From positions 1-55,816 of the forward strand of contig JACPSZ010000019.1 in NCBI GenBank assembly GCA_024860875.1: 55,816 nucleotides of DNA. The letters are read 5' to 3'. Source of the stretch: Nitrososphaerota archaeon (GTDB lineage: Archaea; Thermoproteota; Nitrososphaeria; Nitrososphaerales; UBA57). How positions within the stretch are numbered: position 1 is the stretch's first letter; each line of letters starts with the position of its first letter. The position numbers and the translations under genes are program-made. Shown here piece after piece: positions 33,935 to 42,761 of this stretch. The notes beneath the pieces are model-generated. The model searched no databases. It was not told where the DNA came from and saw only the letters and a program-made list of their open reading frames with translations.

Positions 33935-34773
33935 TCTTCCTTCTCCTGTGTAGCCCGGAGTATGATCAAGAGTACTATCCCTATGCCTAGTGCAGGAACA
34001 ACTGTCACAAGATACGGAAGGAATTGAATTGCCCTCGAAGCTCCTAACACTGGTAGCATCAATATCGCCCCGCCAAATGTAAGCAGTGCTACTGCAGGTC
34101 TGAGTGATGTCACCATCTTGGCTTCCGCAGCGGGATTTTCTTTGACCTCTGTGTACCTTACCTGTGCTGCAAGGGCGGAGAAAGTTATCGACGGTATCGC
34201 TATCGCCATGGCAATTCTGACGTAGCCTGACAATGGGAGCGGCTCAGTGCTCCCTACGTATCCCAGCAGAGTCAGCCCTCCAGAAATGTGGTCGAATGCC
34301 CTGATTAGGTTGAAACTCTCTTTGAGCGCCTGACCCTCAAACGATCCTGCGTAGGTGATCAATGCGAGCATGTAGCCGAGGACGAAGAAGACTATTTTCT
34401 GAGTCGCGCTGAGCCTCTTTCCAAGCACTATCTGGTATATCGATGCGATTACGCCGAAAAACAAATATGCCAAAAGGACTCCCACGAAGTCTGAGGCGTT
34501 GTTTGTTAGAAATACTGTCACAGTTGGATAAATTATCGGGCCATTAAGAATGGTGCTCTCAGCAAGTAGCTCGCTTGTAGGGCCGAGCCTCTGGAAGTAG
34601 CCTCTTCCCCAGAGGAAGATGTACAGAAGCAGCATCAGAATTGTAAATTGAAATGGGAATGAAAACGCGAAACCTGACATGCTCGTTGCAACTGTAGGGT
34701 TGGCTAGCATGATAAGTATCGGTATCGTTGCCAGTGCTGAAACGTATGTTCTAAGCTCTCGCAATTGCTGCAT
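33931..34773 (-). CDS. Polytopic membrane protein of the MoxR operon
   Basis: A membrane protein with about eight helices spread over ~280 residues (for example LATIPILIMLANP, FTILMLLLYIFLWG, YLFFGVIASIYQIVLG and ALGIGIVLLIILRATQ). ATG at 34773 (MQQLRELRTYVSA) is preferred; the frame runs to 34794 inside the DUF58 gene. It overlaps the DUF58 stop by 23 nt. It has no recognised family. The position between DUF58 and the secreted protein suggests a membrane scaffold of the MoxR system. Confidence 0.55.
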   Translation of the reverse strand: MQQLRELRTYVSALATIPILIMLANPTVATSMSGFAFSFPFQFTILMLLLYIFLWGRGYFQRLGPTSELLAESTILNGPIIYPTVTVFLTNNASDFVGVLLAYLFFGVIASIYQIVLGKRLSATQKIVFFVLGYMLALITYAGSFEGQALKESFNLIRAFDHISGGLTLLGYVGSTEPLPLSGYVRIAMAIAIPSITFSALAAQVRYTEVKENPAAEAKMVTSLRPAVALLTFGGAILMLPVLGASRAIQFLPYLVTVVPALGIGIVLLIILRATQEKEE

Positions 34774-35980
34774 ATGACCACTTCTCCAACGCATCCATCG
34801 TCTGTCTTACGGTGTTTGCCGTTGCAAGCACTACTGGCACCCCAGCATTCTTTGCAGATTTCTGTATCTGCTCAGCCCTTGTCTTGTTCGCCTCAGTATG
34901 AACTATTACCACTATGAGGTCTTTATTCAGGGCAAGTCTGGGTATGTACGAATCAAGCAAAAGGTCGTCAGTCCTCCCAAGTACTAGAACGAGCTTCCTG
35001 CCGTACTCCGCTGTGAGCTGCTGAACAGTCTTCGTCAGGCTCGTCATAATGAACTTGTCGAGTGCTGGTTGAACCTGAGCAAGATGGCGTAATAGCGAAT
35101 CGATGTGCACATCTCCCCTCTCGGGCTTTACCAGAGTTCTCAACCTATTGTCGAAGATTAGAAGGCCTGTATCCGTGCCTCTACGCACAAAGTTGTAGCA
35201 CAGAGAAGCGGCTATGTCTGCACCTACATCAAGACTTGTGTCTTCCCCGTTCTGCACTCCCATGTCCTTGCCAGTGTCGAGAACTACTGTAATTGCCGAA
35301 CCCACCTCTCCAGCCATGATCTTGGTCTTAGGCTTATGATCTGGAGACTTTGCCATTGCCTTCCAAGAAATTACCTTGTACTCGTCGCCAGCTTGATAGT
35401 CCCTTATACCCCAAATTTCGCTGCTCCTCCCTCTCTTGTTTGGCGCGACGACTCCAATAATTCCAGCTCCGAGTGATTCCGCAGCCGTCGTAAATGGGTA
35501 GATGTGCGGGAGAACGAGTATTTCCTGTTCGTCGTCGAAAATGAAAGTCTTGCCAGAAATCAGCAGCCAGTCCATTATTGTGACTTTAGTTCTGGAGAGT
35601 TTGTGCAAGCCCCTCTTTGTCACTTTGAACGATTTCACAAGATTGTAATCTTGTCTGGGATTGAAGACTACTATGCCCGTATTAATATCGAGGTTCAGAG
35701 TCTTGCATGAAAACTCGACCTTCGAGTTTGCAGGGAAGGATCCTTCGTATCTAATCTTCAGACTTGTTGTGAGCTCGGCCGGAGGTACGACCTGCGTCTT
35801 GTCAATCTCACGTCTTACGTTGAATTTGTTGAACGGTTTTAGTATTCTAAAGACTACTATGTTCAGAGAGACGCTCAGGAAAACGCTCAGCGCTGCAAGC
35901 GTGGCGTCCGTTAGAAAGGTTAGGCTTGCAATTAGCAGCAGTAGAAACAGATTCAGTATGAGCCTGTTGTAACTCCTCAT
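34751..35980 (-). CDS. DUF58 domain protein (MoxR partner)
   Basis: A 409-residue protein with two N-terminal membrane helices (residues 8-45), a beta-rich middle and a DUF58/von Willebrand-like C-terminal half: WGIRDYQAGDEYKVISWKAM is the DUF58 signature, and VVLDTGKDMGVQ replaces the metal-binding DxSxS, so its MIDAS is degenerate. DUF58 proteins are standard partners of MoxR AAA+ ATPases. Here it follows three MoxR genes. Confidence 0.85.
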   Translation of the reverse strand: MRSYNRLILNLFLLLLIASLTFLTDATLAALSVFLSVSLNIVVFRILKPFNKFNVRREIDKTQVVPPAELTTSLKIRYEGSFPANSKVEFSCKTLNLDINTGIVVFNPRQDYNLVKSFKVTKRGLHKLSRTKVTIMDWLLISGKTFIFDDEQEILVLPHIYPFTTAAESLGAGIIGVVAPNKRGRSSEIWGIRDYQAGDEYKVISWKAMAKSPDHKPKTKIMAGEVGSAITVVLDTGKDMGVQNGEDTSLDVGADIAASLCYNFVRRGTDTGLLIFDNRLRTLVKPERGDVHIDSLLRHLAQVQPALDKFIMTSLTKTVQQLTAEYGRKLVLVLGRTDDLLLDSYIPRLALNKDLIVVIVHTEANKTRAEQIQKSAKNAGVPVVLATANTVRQTMDALEKWSYAAIARA

Positions 35981-35986
35981 TTGAGA

Positions 35987-36970
35987 TCAGATTGGGACTG
36001 CTACTTGATCCATCGCCTGCATCAGAATGTTCTTCATGAATTGTATTCCGAGACCCTCTCTCGCCTCTGGCGAATCGAACAGAGCATCTTGAGCCAACAT
36101 TAATCTATGATTAAGAACATCAAAAGCAACTGCCTTTACATCGTCGGGGATGACGTACTTTCTACCCTCTGTTACGGCTGCATAGCCTTTCGCTGCGTAG
36201 AGCAGGGCTACCGAAGCTCTCGGGCTTGCACCCAACACTACTTTGGGCACCTGATTTGTGCCTCTGACAAAATCTGCAATATATTCAAGTATTTCGTCCT
36301 TGGCTTTCACTTGGGAGTGTATTATCTCTCCTGCAGCTAAGAGAGCATTCTTACTGATAACTGGCACGATGTTCATCTCTCTTGCAGATTTTCTCTTGAT
36401 TATCTCAATCTCTCCAGCCTCGTCAGGATAAGCCATGATAAGCCTGAACAGGAACCTGTCGAGCTGTGCTTCGGGGAGGGGGAACGTACCTTCAAATTCG
36501 AGTGCATTTTTAGTTGCAATTACTGCAAAAGGTTCTTCGAGCTTCGTAGTCATTCCGTCCACACTAACTTGCTTCTCCTGCATGCATTCCAACAGAGCTG
36601 CTTGGGTCTTTGGAGGAGCCCTGTTGATTTCGTCAACGACTACTACGTTGGCAAATATCGGCCCTGGTCTGAACTCGAACTCCAATGTTTTAGGATTGTA
36701 AATTCTTGTTCCTGTAATGTCAGATGGCATCAAGTCTGAAGTCGATTGAATTCTCCTTACCGAGAGACCGAGAGAGTTTGCAAATACCGTCGCCAATAGG
36801 GTTTTCGCGGTTCCAGGCAGTCCTTCTATCAGGACATGCCCTCCAACAAGCGTTGCAATGATCAGTGAACGAGTAACATCGCTGAATCCTACGACATGCT
36901 TCTGCACTTCATTGATGATTGCATCAGCAATTTGCTTTACGTCTTTTGTGTCCCTTGCTGACTCTATCAT
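35987..36970 (-). CDS. MoxR-type AAA+ ATPase, third copy
   Basis: A 327-residue MoxR ATPase: Walker A in GHVLIEGLPGTAKTLLATVF, Walker B in VVVDEINRAPPKTQAALLEC, arginine-finger and sensor-2 region LGASPRASVALLYAAKGYA. The sensor-1 segment reads ATKNALEFEGTFPLP in place of the ATKNPIE of the other two copies. MoxR proteins are hexameric chaperones that insert metals or assemble complexes. It lies 6 nt before the DUF58 gene. Three tandem paralogues suggest a mixed ring. Confidence 0.9.
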   Translation of the reverse strand: MIESARDTKDVKQIADAIINEVQKHVVGFSDVTRSLIIATLVGGHVLIEGLPGTAKTLLATVFANSLGLSVRRIQSTSDLMPSDITGTRIYNPKTLEFEFRPGPIFANVVVVDEINRAPPKTQAALLECMQEKQVSVDGMTTKLEEPFAVIATKNALEFEGTFPLPEAQLDRFLFRLIMAYPDEAGEIEIIKRKSAREMNIVPVISKNALLAAGEIIHSQVKAKDEILEYIADFVRGTNQVPKVVLGASPRASVALLYAAKGYAAVTEGRKYVIPDDVKAVAFDVLNHRLMLAQDALFDSPEAREGLGIQFMKNILMQAMDQVAVPI

Positions 36971-36973
36971 CTT

Positions 36974-37957
36974 CTACACCTTTATCGACTCAATAGACGA
37001 GCTTAACATGCTCTTGATCTGCTGCATACCGGTTATGTCCCTCTCCTCTGGTGAATACATGGCTTCCTGCTTTAGCACTATTCTATGATTAAGAATGTCA
37101 AAAGCAACCGCTTTTACATCCTCTATTGTTACGTAGTCTCTACCTCCAACTAATGCTGCATAACCTTTTGCCGCGTTGAGGAGTGCTACCGTTGCTGTTG
37201 GGCTAGCTCCAAGAATAGCCTGCGGAAACCCTCTGGTCTTACGGACAACTTTCACCATGTAGTCGAGAACTTCATCGTTGGTCTTGACATCTGAGCGAAT
37301 CAGACTGGCGGCTGAAATCAATGTAGAGGACTTCACTACTGCTTGGAGCTTCTGCCTCTTGCCCAGTTTCCTTTTAAGCATCTCAACTTCATCCTTCTTC
37401 TCTTGATAATCCAGCACAAGCCTGAACATGAACCTGTCCAGTTGAACTGCAGAAAGTGGGAACGTGCCTTCAGTCTCTATTGGGTTCTTTGTTGCTATAA
37501 CCATAAAAGGCTGTTGCAGTTTTGAAGTTATTCCGTCAACTGTAACCTGAGTTTCTTGCATGCATTCCAACAGAGCAGCTTGAGTCTTTGGAGGGGCTCT
37601 GTTGATTTCATCTACGAGCACAACGTTCGCAAAAATAGGTCCGGGCCTGAACTCGAACTCCAATGTTTTAGGATTGTAAATCCTGGTGCCTGTAATATCC
37701 CCGGGCATCATGTCGGGAGTTGCCTGAATGCGCCTCATAGACAGACCCAGAGACTCTGCAAACACTTTCGCAAGGGAAGTCTTGGCAGTTCCTGGCACGC
37801 CTTCAAGGAGAACATGCCCTCCCACTAGCAGTGCAGTAATTAGGGAGCGCGTGTAGTTTTCAACACCTACCAGATGCTTGCTGACTTCGCCGATGACTTC
37901 GTCTGCGATCTTCTTGATTTCAGGAATTGTTTTTATCGAATCAATCATCTTGATCAC
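36974..37957 (-). CDS. MoxR-type AAA+ ATPase, second copy
   Basis: A 327-residue ATPase with Walker A GVPGTAKTSLAKVF, Walker B VVLVDEINRAPPKTQAALLE and sensor-1 ATKNPIETEGTFPLS. The start may be GTG 37957 or ATG 37948 (MIDSIKTIPEIKKIADEV). It begins one base after the first MoxR copy. A 77-nt stretch (37536-37612) is identical to 38520-38596 in the first copy, and 35 nt (37647-37681) are identical to 36669-36703 in the third, both in the Walker-B region. Confidence 0.9.
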   Translation of the reverse strand: MIKMIDSIKTIPEIKKIADEVIGEVSKHLVGVENYTRSLITALLVGGHVLLEGVPGTAKTSLAKVFAESLGLSMRRIQATPDMMPGDITGTRIYNPKTLEFEFRPGPIFANVVLVDEINRAPPKTQAALLECMQETQVTVDGITSKLQQPFMVIATKNPIETEGTFPLSAVQLDRFMFRLVLDYQEKKDEVEMLKRKLGKRQKLQAVVKSSTLISAASLIRSDVKTNDEVLDYMVKVVRKTRGFPQAILGASPTATVALLNAAKGYAALVGGRDYVTIEDVKAVAFDILNHRIVLKQEAMYSPEERDITGMQQIKSMLSSSIESIKV

Positions 37958-38932
37958 TTAAGAGCTTACAGCCTTCACCGTCTGCTCTATTACTCCCCTT
38001 ATCCGAACTAGACCGTATTCTTCTGATGGCGTAGATGGTCCTTCTTGCCTGAGCATTAGCCTATGATTAAGAATGTCAAACGCAACTGCCCTCACGTCAT
38101 CCTTGGTAACATAATCTCTCCCTGCTACTGTTGCTGCATAACCTTTTGACGCCATCAATAGCGAAACTGCTGCCGTTGGACTTGCTCCGAGAACTGCCTG
38201 AGGTAACTTTCTTGTTGCCCTTACCATCTCAGCAATATAATCTAGAATATCGTCGCTGACCTTGATCTTCTCCTGTATAAGCTCTCTAGCAGAGATCAAT
38301 GCGGACGCCTTGACGAGAGGTTTTACATTAACGGCCTCTCCTCTGTCATTCTTCCTCTTCAGGACTTCGACCCACGCTCCTCTTGGAGGGTAGTTCATTA
38401 TCAGCCTTGACATGAACCTGTCTAGCTGAGCGGGAGGCATCTGGTACGTTCCTGCGAACTCTATCGGGTTCTTAGTTGCAATCAACATGAAAGGCTCCTT
38501 CAACTTTGTAGTGACACCATCAACTGTAACCTGAGTTTCTTGCATGCATTCCAACAGAGCAGCTTGAGTCTTTGGAGGGGCTCTGTTGATTTCATCCATC
38601 AAAACCACATTTGCAAATATAGGTCCTGGCCTGAACTCAAAGTCCATAGATTTGGGGTTGAAGATGTGGGAGCCTGTAATGTCTGCAGGCATTAGGTCTG
38701 GAGTCGATTGAATCCTTTTGAATGCAAGGCTCAAAGAGTCTGAAAATATCTTTGCCAAGTACGTCTTTGCTGTCCCAGGTACGCCTTCAAGGAGAACATG
38801 TCCCCCTGTCAATAAAGCGATGATCAAAGATTTTGTAACGCCTTCCCAGCCGACAACATAGGACGAAACTTGGTTTTCTATAGCTTCGGTAATCTTCTTG
38901 ATTTCAGAAATCGATTTTACGTCTTCGATCAA
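37958..38932 (-). CDS. MoxR-type AAA+ ATPase, first copy
   Basis: A 324-residue MoxR ATPase: GGHVLLEGVPGTAKTYLAKI (Walker A), VVLMDEINRAPPKTQAALLE (Walker B), ATKNPIEFAGTYQMPPAQ (sensor 1), LGASPTAAVSLLMASKGYA. The open frame reaches 38983, but TTG 38932 is preferred: it overlaps the previous stop as TTGA and is preceded by GGGTGAAA. It heads the three tandem copies. Confidence 0.88.
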   Translation of the reverse strand: MIEDVKSISEIKKITEAIENQVSSYVVGWEGVTKSLIIALLTGGHVLLEGVPGTAKTYLAKIFSDSLSLAFKRIQSTPDLMPADITGSHIFNPKSMDFEFRPGPIFANVVLMDEINRAPPKTQAALLECMQETQVTVDGVTTKLKEPFMLIATKNPIEFAGTYQMPPAQLDRFMSRLIMNYPPRGAWVEVLKRKNDRGEAVNVKPLVKASALISARELIQEKIKVSDDILDYIAEMVRATRKLPQAVLGASPTAAVSLLMASKGYAATVAGRDYVTKDDVRAVAFDILNHRLMLRQEGPSTPSEEYGLVRIRGVIEQTVKAVSS

Positions 38933-39354
38933 ACTTTCACCCTGCTCTTGACTGCCTGTAATGTAGGAGCTATGCCAAGCCACCTTGAATAGTTGCTAAA
39001 ATCATCAGTTGTTAGAGGGGAATCCCCATAGGCATGGGATTCCATCGATGTAAGAATTGGTATCAGAATCTTCTTCTGCTCGGGGAACTTTGCAGAAAGA
39101 TATGAAACCATCTCCCGAGCCGTGTTGGAGTTCTTGTACTTAAACCCAGCAGCGACTGCGGCCTTTTTCAGGCTATCCATAACACGCATGAATTTCATGT
39201 CGTACTTTGACAGAGGCCCCTGCATCTGCTTTTTCTTGAAGGGGTTTATCTTCAAAACTACAGCCTCAGCAATGAGTGCTATAGCTAGACCTCCAAGCAA
39301 GTAAGTGCTTATCGGCTTGAATATCAGAGTAAGCTCGCTAAGAAGGTCTGCCAT
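38929..39354 (-). CDS. Membrane protein with DUF4129-like C-terminal domain
   Basis: A 141-residue protein with one membrane helix (residues ~14-32) and a cytoplasmic helical domain (DMKFMRVMDSLKKAAVAAGF ... FSNYSRWLGIAPTL). It resembles the DUF4129-type domains that accompany MoxR/transglutaminase clusters, but the match is only by general pattern. It precedes the MoxR genes with a 4-nt overlap, so it is probably part of the same membrane complex. Confidence 0.5.
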   Translation of the reverse strand: MADLLSELTLIFKPISTYLLGGLAIALIAEAVVLKINPFKKKQMQGPLSKYDMKFMRVMDSLKKAAVAAGFKYKNSNTAREMVSYLSAKFPEQKKILIPILTSMESHAYGDSPLTTDDFSNYSRWLGIAPTLQAVKSRVKV

Positions 39355-39358
39355 CGTT

Positions 39359-40156
39359 TCAACCTTGCTTTGGCTTAACTTCGTCGTTAGGCTTGAAGTC
39401 TACATCTGTATAGGAAATTCTCAGGGCCAGGCTCAAAGTCTCTTTTGCCTGCGACCAAGGAATGTAAACTCCTCCAGGCACTGCTAGAATGTTATCCCAG
39501 TCTCCGGCAGGCTCGATTATTGTTTTGACATCGCACGAAGCCGCTGCTCCTTCGTATTCAGGCAGTTCTGCCTCGCCTCCTGCCTGGAGCCTGCATTTTA
39601 CCGACTGCGCTTTCTTGCCATCTATCAGAGCATCGCTGAGAAGAACCTTCTTGCTTATGTTATTCTTGAACGTGACTAAGACGTAATCTGAGGGGGCCAC
39701 TTGCCAGTCCTTTGTCAGCGAAAGGACTTTAATGCTCTGAGGGATTTTATCGACCTCATAGTTTGTAATTGTAAGTGTGGAATTCTTTGTCACTATAATG
39801 TTGTAAACCCCGGAATCTCCATATTTGACAACGTATAATCCTCTTTCAAGCCTTACTTGTGCCAAGCCGCTATTGTTTGTCCTGACCTCAGCAGTCACTC
39901 CTGGTACTTGGCCCTGCTCTCCAACTGCAAAGAACTGTACAGGAACATCTGGTGCTGGAGCTATGCGCGGAGAACCTACCAAGGGACTCGTTTTGGTTAT
40001 TGCAACTATTGAAATCACGTTGGCTGGAAGAGGAGGAGGAGGGGCAGGCTTCGGGTCTGGATAAACGAGAATTATGGCTCCGCCTACTATAACAGCTAGC
40101 GTGAACAAAGCAAGCTGATATGCGGTCGACCGCCTGGTGTCAGATGTTGAAGTCAT
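39359..40156 (-). CDS. Membrane-anchored extracytoplasmic protein, operon head
   Basis: A 265-residue protein with an N-terminal anchor (about residues 14-33), a Pro-rich linker, and a beta-rich domain in which FFAVGEQGQVPGVTAEVRTN and GLAQVRLERGLYVVKYGDSG resemble a carboxypeptidase-regulatory-like fold. It is the first gene of the leftward MoxR operon and overlaps nothing upstream. It probably acts outside the membrane as substrate or sensor for the complex; no named family is certain. Confidence 0.5.
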   Translation of the reverse strand: MTSTSDTRRSTAYQLALFTLAVIVGGAIILVYPDPKPAPPPPLPANVISIVAITKTSPLVGSPRIAPAPDVPVQFFAVGEQGQVPGVTAEVRTNNSGLAQVRLERGLYVVKYGDSGVYNIIVTKNSTLTITNYEVDKIPQSIKVLSLTKDWQVAPSDYVLVTFKNNISKKVLLSDALIDGKKAQSVKCRLQAGGEAELPEYEGAAASCDVKTIIEPAGDWDNILAVPGGVYIPWSQAKETLSLALRISYTDVDFKPNDEVKPKQG

Positions 40157-40245
40157 TCGTCCAAGCCTCTTTTAGGGGATAAGGCATTCCACCCAAATAC
40201 CATATTAATGAACTTTCACATTTATTGTGATAATTGAGATTATTT

Positions 40246-40929
40246 TCAATTTTTTATTAGTTCTCTCACCTTTTTGAAGACTTCAATCCACATTTCCCAA
40301 GTAAGTTTCTTTGTCTGTGTATTCTGCCTGCTCGGATGGTATGATGCAATTAGAATTGGATATCCTTCGTATTTGTACACTGAGCCGTGCTTGAACTTGG
40401 GCTTTTCAGATAGACTAAGATGTTTGAGATAGGAATTGAATGCTATCTTGCCAAGAGTTAAAACCACTTTCAAGTTTTTTAGAATTTGTAGCTCTCTTCT
40501 CAGGTAGCGGGAGCAGTTTTCAATTTCCTCTTTTGTTGGTTTATTGTCAGGAGGAGCGCACCTTGCTACTGCGGTTATGTAAGCCCCTTTTAGCTGCAAG
40601 CCATCGTCTTTTGCATTGCTGAATGGTTTATTCGCAAAACCAATTTCATTCAGAGCCTTTGCCAGCCAATTGCCCGAATCGTCCCCTGTGAACATTCTGC
40701 CTGTCCGGTTGCCACCATGCGCTGCCGGTGCCAGCCCTATGACGAGCAGTTTTGCATTCAAATCTCCAAAACCTGGAAGAGGTCTGCCCCAGTAGTCCCA
40801 ATTAAGAAACCTCCTGACCTTCTTCCTTGCTACTTGTTCCCTGTAGGATACAAGCCTCGGGCATGCTCTGCACCTAATGATTTCTTTATTCAGCAGTTGC
40901 AGTTTGTTCTCTGTGGTTTTCAGGTGCGT
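40246..40929 (-). CDS. Family-5-like uracil-DNA glycosylase (UDGb) without canonical start
   Basis: Removes uracil or deaminated bases from DNA. GLAPAAHGGNRTGRMFTGDD is the UDGb motif, with YITAVARCAPPDNKP and ASYHPSRQNTQT downstream; upstream, RCRACPRLV supplies the Fe-S cysteines of the family. The first TTG (40761) would delete that cysteine region. The in-frame ORF begins immediately after the trxB TAA (40930-40932), in the same frame, with CTG codons but no ATG, GTG or TTG before it. CTG 40923 (or a nearby CTG) or stop readthrough from trxB must be invoked. It should end with the T-rich sequence at 40240-40252. Confidence 0.72.
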   Translation of the reverse strand, partial: THLKTTENKLQLLNKEIIRCRACPRLVSYREQVARKKVRRFLNWDYWGRPLPGFGDLNAKLLVIGLAPAAHGGNRTGRMFTGDDSGNWLAKALNEIGFANKPFSNAKDDGLQLKGAYITAVARCAPPDNKPTKEEIENCSRYLRRELQILKNLKVVLTLGKIAFNSYLKHLSLSEKPKFKHGSVYKYEGYPILIASYHPSRQNTQTKKLTWEMWIEVFKKVRELIKN

Positions 40930-41853
40930 TTACTCTATTCCTTTGGCTTCGAGATACTTTTCTGCGTCCAGTGCCGCTTCGCATCCATATCCTGCAGCAG
41001 TTATCGCCTGCTTGTAGCGGTAATCATGTACATCTCCAGCAACAAAGACTCCCTCAACATGTGTCTGTGACCATTTCTTCCTGACAACATAGCCCTTATG
41101 ATCTAGCTCGATTTGGCCTTTAACGAAGTCTGTATTTGGTTTATGGCCTATTGCAACAAACATTCCTTGGCATTGTATAGTTGAGGTCTTCCCATCAGCA
41201 ACATTCTGTATAACTACTCCCTCTAGCTTGTCCTTGCCCAGAACATCGATCACGGCACTGTTCCAGATGAATGAGATTTTAGGGTTTGCAAATGCTCTGT
41301 CCTGCATTATCTTGCTCGCCTTCAACTTGTCCCGCCTGTGAATTATTGTGACTTTGCTGGCAAATTTTGTCAAGTATAACGAATCTTCCATTGCAGAGTC
41401 TCCACCTCCAATAACGACAACTTCCTTGTCCTTAAAGAAGAAAGCGTCGCATGTAGCGCACGAAGAAACTCCCCTCCCTATGAGTTTCTTTTCAGACTCC
41501 AGCCCCAACCATTGTGCAGAAGCTCCTGTAGCTAGTATGATAGCATGTGATTCGATGACTTTGTCGCCAACGTGAACCTTCTTTGTTCCATTGGTCAGCT
41601 CGACCTTTGAAACATCGTCATCAATAAATTCCGCCCCGAAGCGCTCTGCCTGCTTCCTCATCTGGTCCATGAGTTGCGGGCCCATTAGTCCTTCAATAAA
41701 GCCCGGGAAGTTCTCTACGACGGTTGTCAGCATGAGCTGCCCTCCCCACTGAAAACCTGTGATGACTATGGGGTGCAGTTTCGCCCTCGCTGCGTAAATG
41801 GCAGCGGTCAGACCTGCGGGTCCCGAACCAATAATCACTAATTTTGCTATCAT
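40930..41853 (-). CDS. trxB: Thioredoxin reductase
   Basis: A 307-residue FAD/NAD(P)H disulfide reductase: LVIIGSGPAGLTAAIYAARA (FAD), active site SCATCDAFFF, VVIGGGDSAMEDSLYLTK (NAD(P)H) and the C-terminal VFVAGDVHDYRYKQAITAAG. It lies in the L44e-HAD-S27e leftward unit, 43 nt after S27e, and is followed in the same frame by the glycosylase ORF. Confidence 0.95.
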   Translation of the reverse strand: MIAKLVIIGSGPAGLTAAIYAARAKLHPIVITGFQWGGQLMLTTVVENFPGFIEGLMGPQLMDQMRKQAERFGAEFIDDDVSKVELTNGTKKVHVGDKVIESHAIILATGASAQWLGLESEKKLIGRGVSSCATCDAFFFKDKEVVVIGGGDSAMEDSLYLTKFASKVTIIHRRDKLKASKIMQDRAFANPKISFIWNSAVIDVLGKDKLEGVVIQNVADGKTSTIQCQGMFVAIGHKPNTDFVKGQIELDHKGYVVRKKWSQTHVEGVFVAGDVHDYRYKQAITAAGYGCEAALDAEKYLEAKGIE

Positions 41854-41896
41854 TATTGTGGAAGTCTAATTTGCGTTTTTATTAAGCTTAGAGGCA

Positions 41897-42106
41897 CTAG
41901 ATATCGAGTTTCTTGGATGCTTTGGCATCTATAACGGCCTTACCGCCAGTTCTGCTTGCCAATACTGCGCCGCAGGACTTGCAGTTTATGTCAATTGTGG
42001 TATGTGAAAATATTACTTGCTCGTTGCCGCATGCTGCACACTGAGCGAGCACGAACATGCTCTTCGGCTTCGGTATCAACACTCTTTCCTTTTGCACGAA
42101 TCTCAT
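41897..42106 (-). CDS. rps27e: Small ribosomal subunit protein S27e
   Basis: A 69-residue zinc-ribbon ribosomal protein: CAACGNEQVIFSHTTIDINCKSC in two halves provides the C-x2-C pair of the ribbon, and VLIPKPKSMFVLAQ is typical of the archaeal protein. It overlaps the HAD gene by four bases. The common archaeal neighbour L44e is here separated from it by the HAD gene. Confidence 0.95.
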   Translation of the reverse strand: MRFVQKERVLIPKPKSMFVLAQCAACGNEQVIFSHTTIDINCKSCGAVLASRTGGKAVIDAKASKKLDI

Positions 42107-42753
42107 CTCGTTTTGGTAGTTTTTAACTCTTCACTATTTCTTGCTTTGATGATCTTGTTCAAGTCTAGCAGAGAATCTATAATCGTGTCAGCACCAGCTT
42201 TGCTGAACTCTTCCCTAGTCGCACCAGTATAGACAAACGCTACGAACTTTATTCCTGCATTTCTCGAAGTCTCGAGGTCTCTTAATGCGTCCCCAGTGTA
42301 GATAACTTCCTTTGGTGGGAAACCAAGTCTTTTGCATGCAAGCAACAATGGCTCAGGGTCGGGCTTCTGCTTCACGGTGTCCTCTGGAGTTACAATTGCG
42401 TCAAAATAATTCAGGTGGTTTTTGAGCTGATCCTTCAATGAAGCAAGCCTTTTAGAAGTTACTATAGCTTTCTTTAATTTGACTTGTTTTAGAGCAGTTT
42501 CAGCATTGGGGACTAATTGCAGGTTAGAGTGAGTTACCTTGTTAACCTCATCATAGATTTTTCTGGCTTCTGGATTTTCGCCAAACAGTATTCGGAGGTT
42601 GATGCTTGAGGGCTGGCCGAGAAGTTTCCTAATTTCATTGTCAGCAGGTACCCTTACGCCGAGTCTCTTTGCAGTCTCCTGAAAGTTTGTGAAAATAGCC
42701 TGCGTGGAATCGAGTATGACTCCATCTACATCGAATATAACTGCTCGTATCAT
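42103..42753 (-). CDS. HAD-superfamily phosphatase (PGP-like)
   Basis: A 216-residue haloacid-dehalogenase hydrolase: nucleophile DVDGVILDSTQAIFTNFQ (first Asp), KAIVTSKRLASLKD, PDPEPLLLACKRLGF and YTGDALRDLETSRNAGIKF. It resembles phosphoglycolate phosphatase. It is inserted between L44e and S27e, an uncommon place, and overlaps S27e by four bases. Substrate unknown. Confidence 0.85.
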   Translation of the reverse strand: MIRAVIFDVDGVILDSTQAIFTNFQETAKRLGVRVPADNEIRKLLGQPSSINLRILFGENPEARKIYDEVNKVTHSNLQLVPNAETALKQVKLKKAIVTSKRLASLKDQLKNHLNYFDAIVTPEDTVKQKPDPEPLLLACKRLGFPPKEVIYTGDALRDLETSRNAGIKFVAFVYTGATREEFSKAGADTIIDSLLDLNKIIKARNSEELKTTKTR

Positions 42754-42761
42754 GTTTCAAC

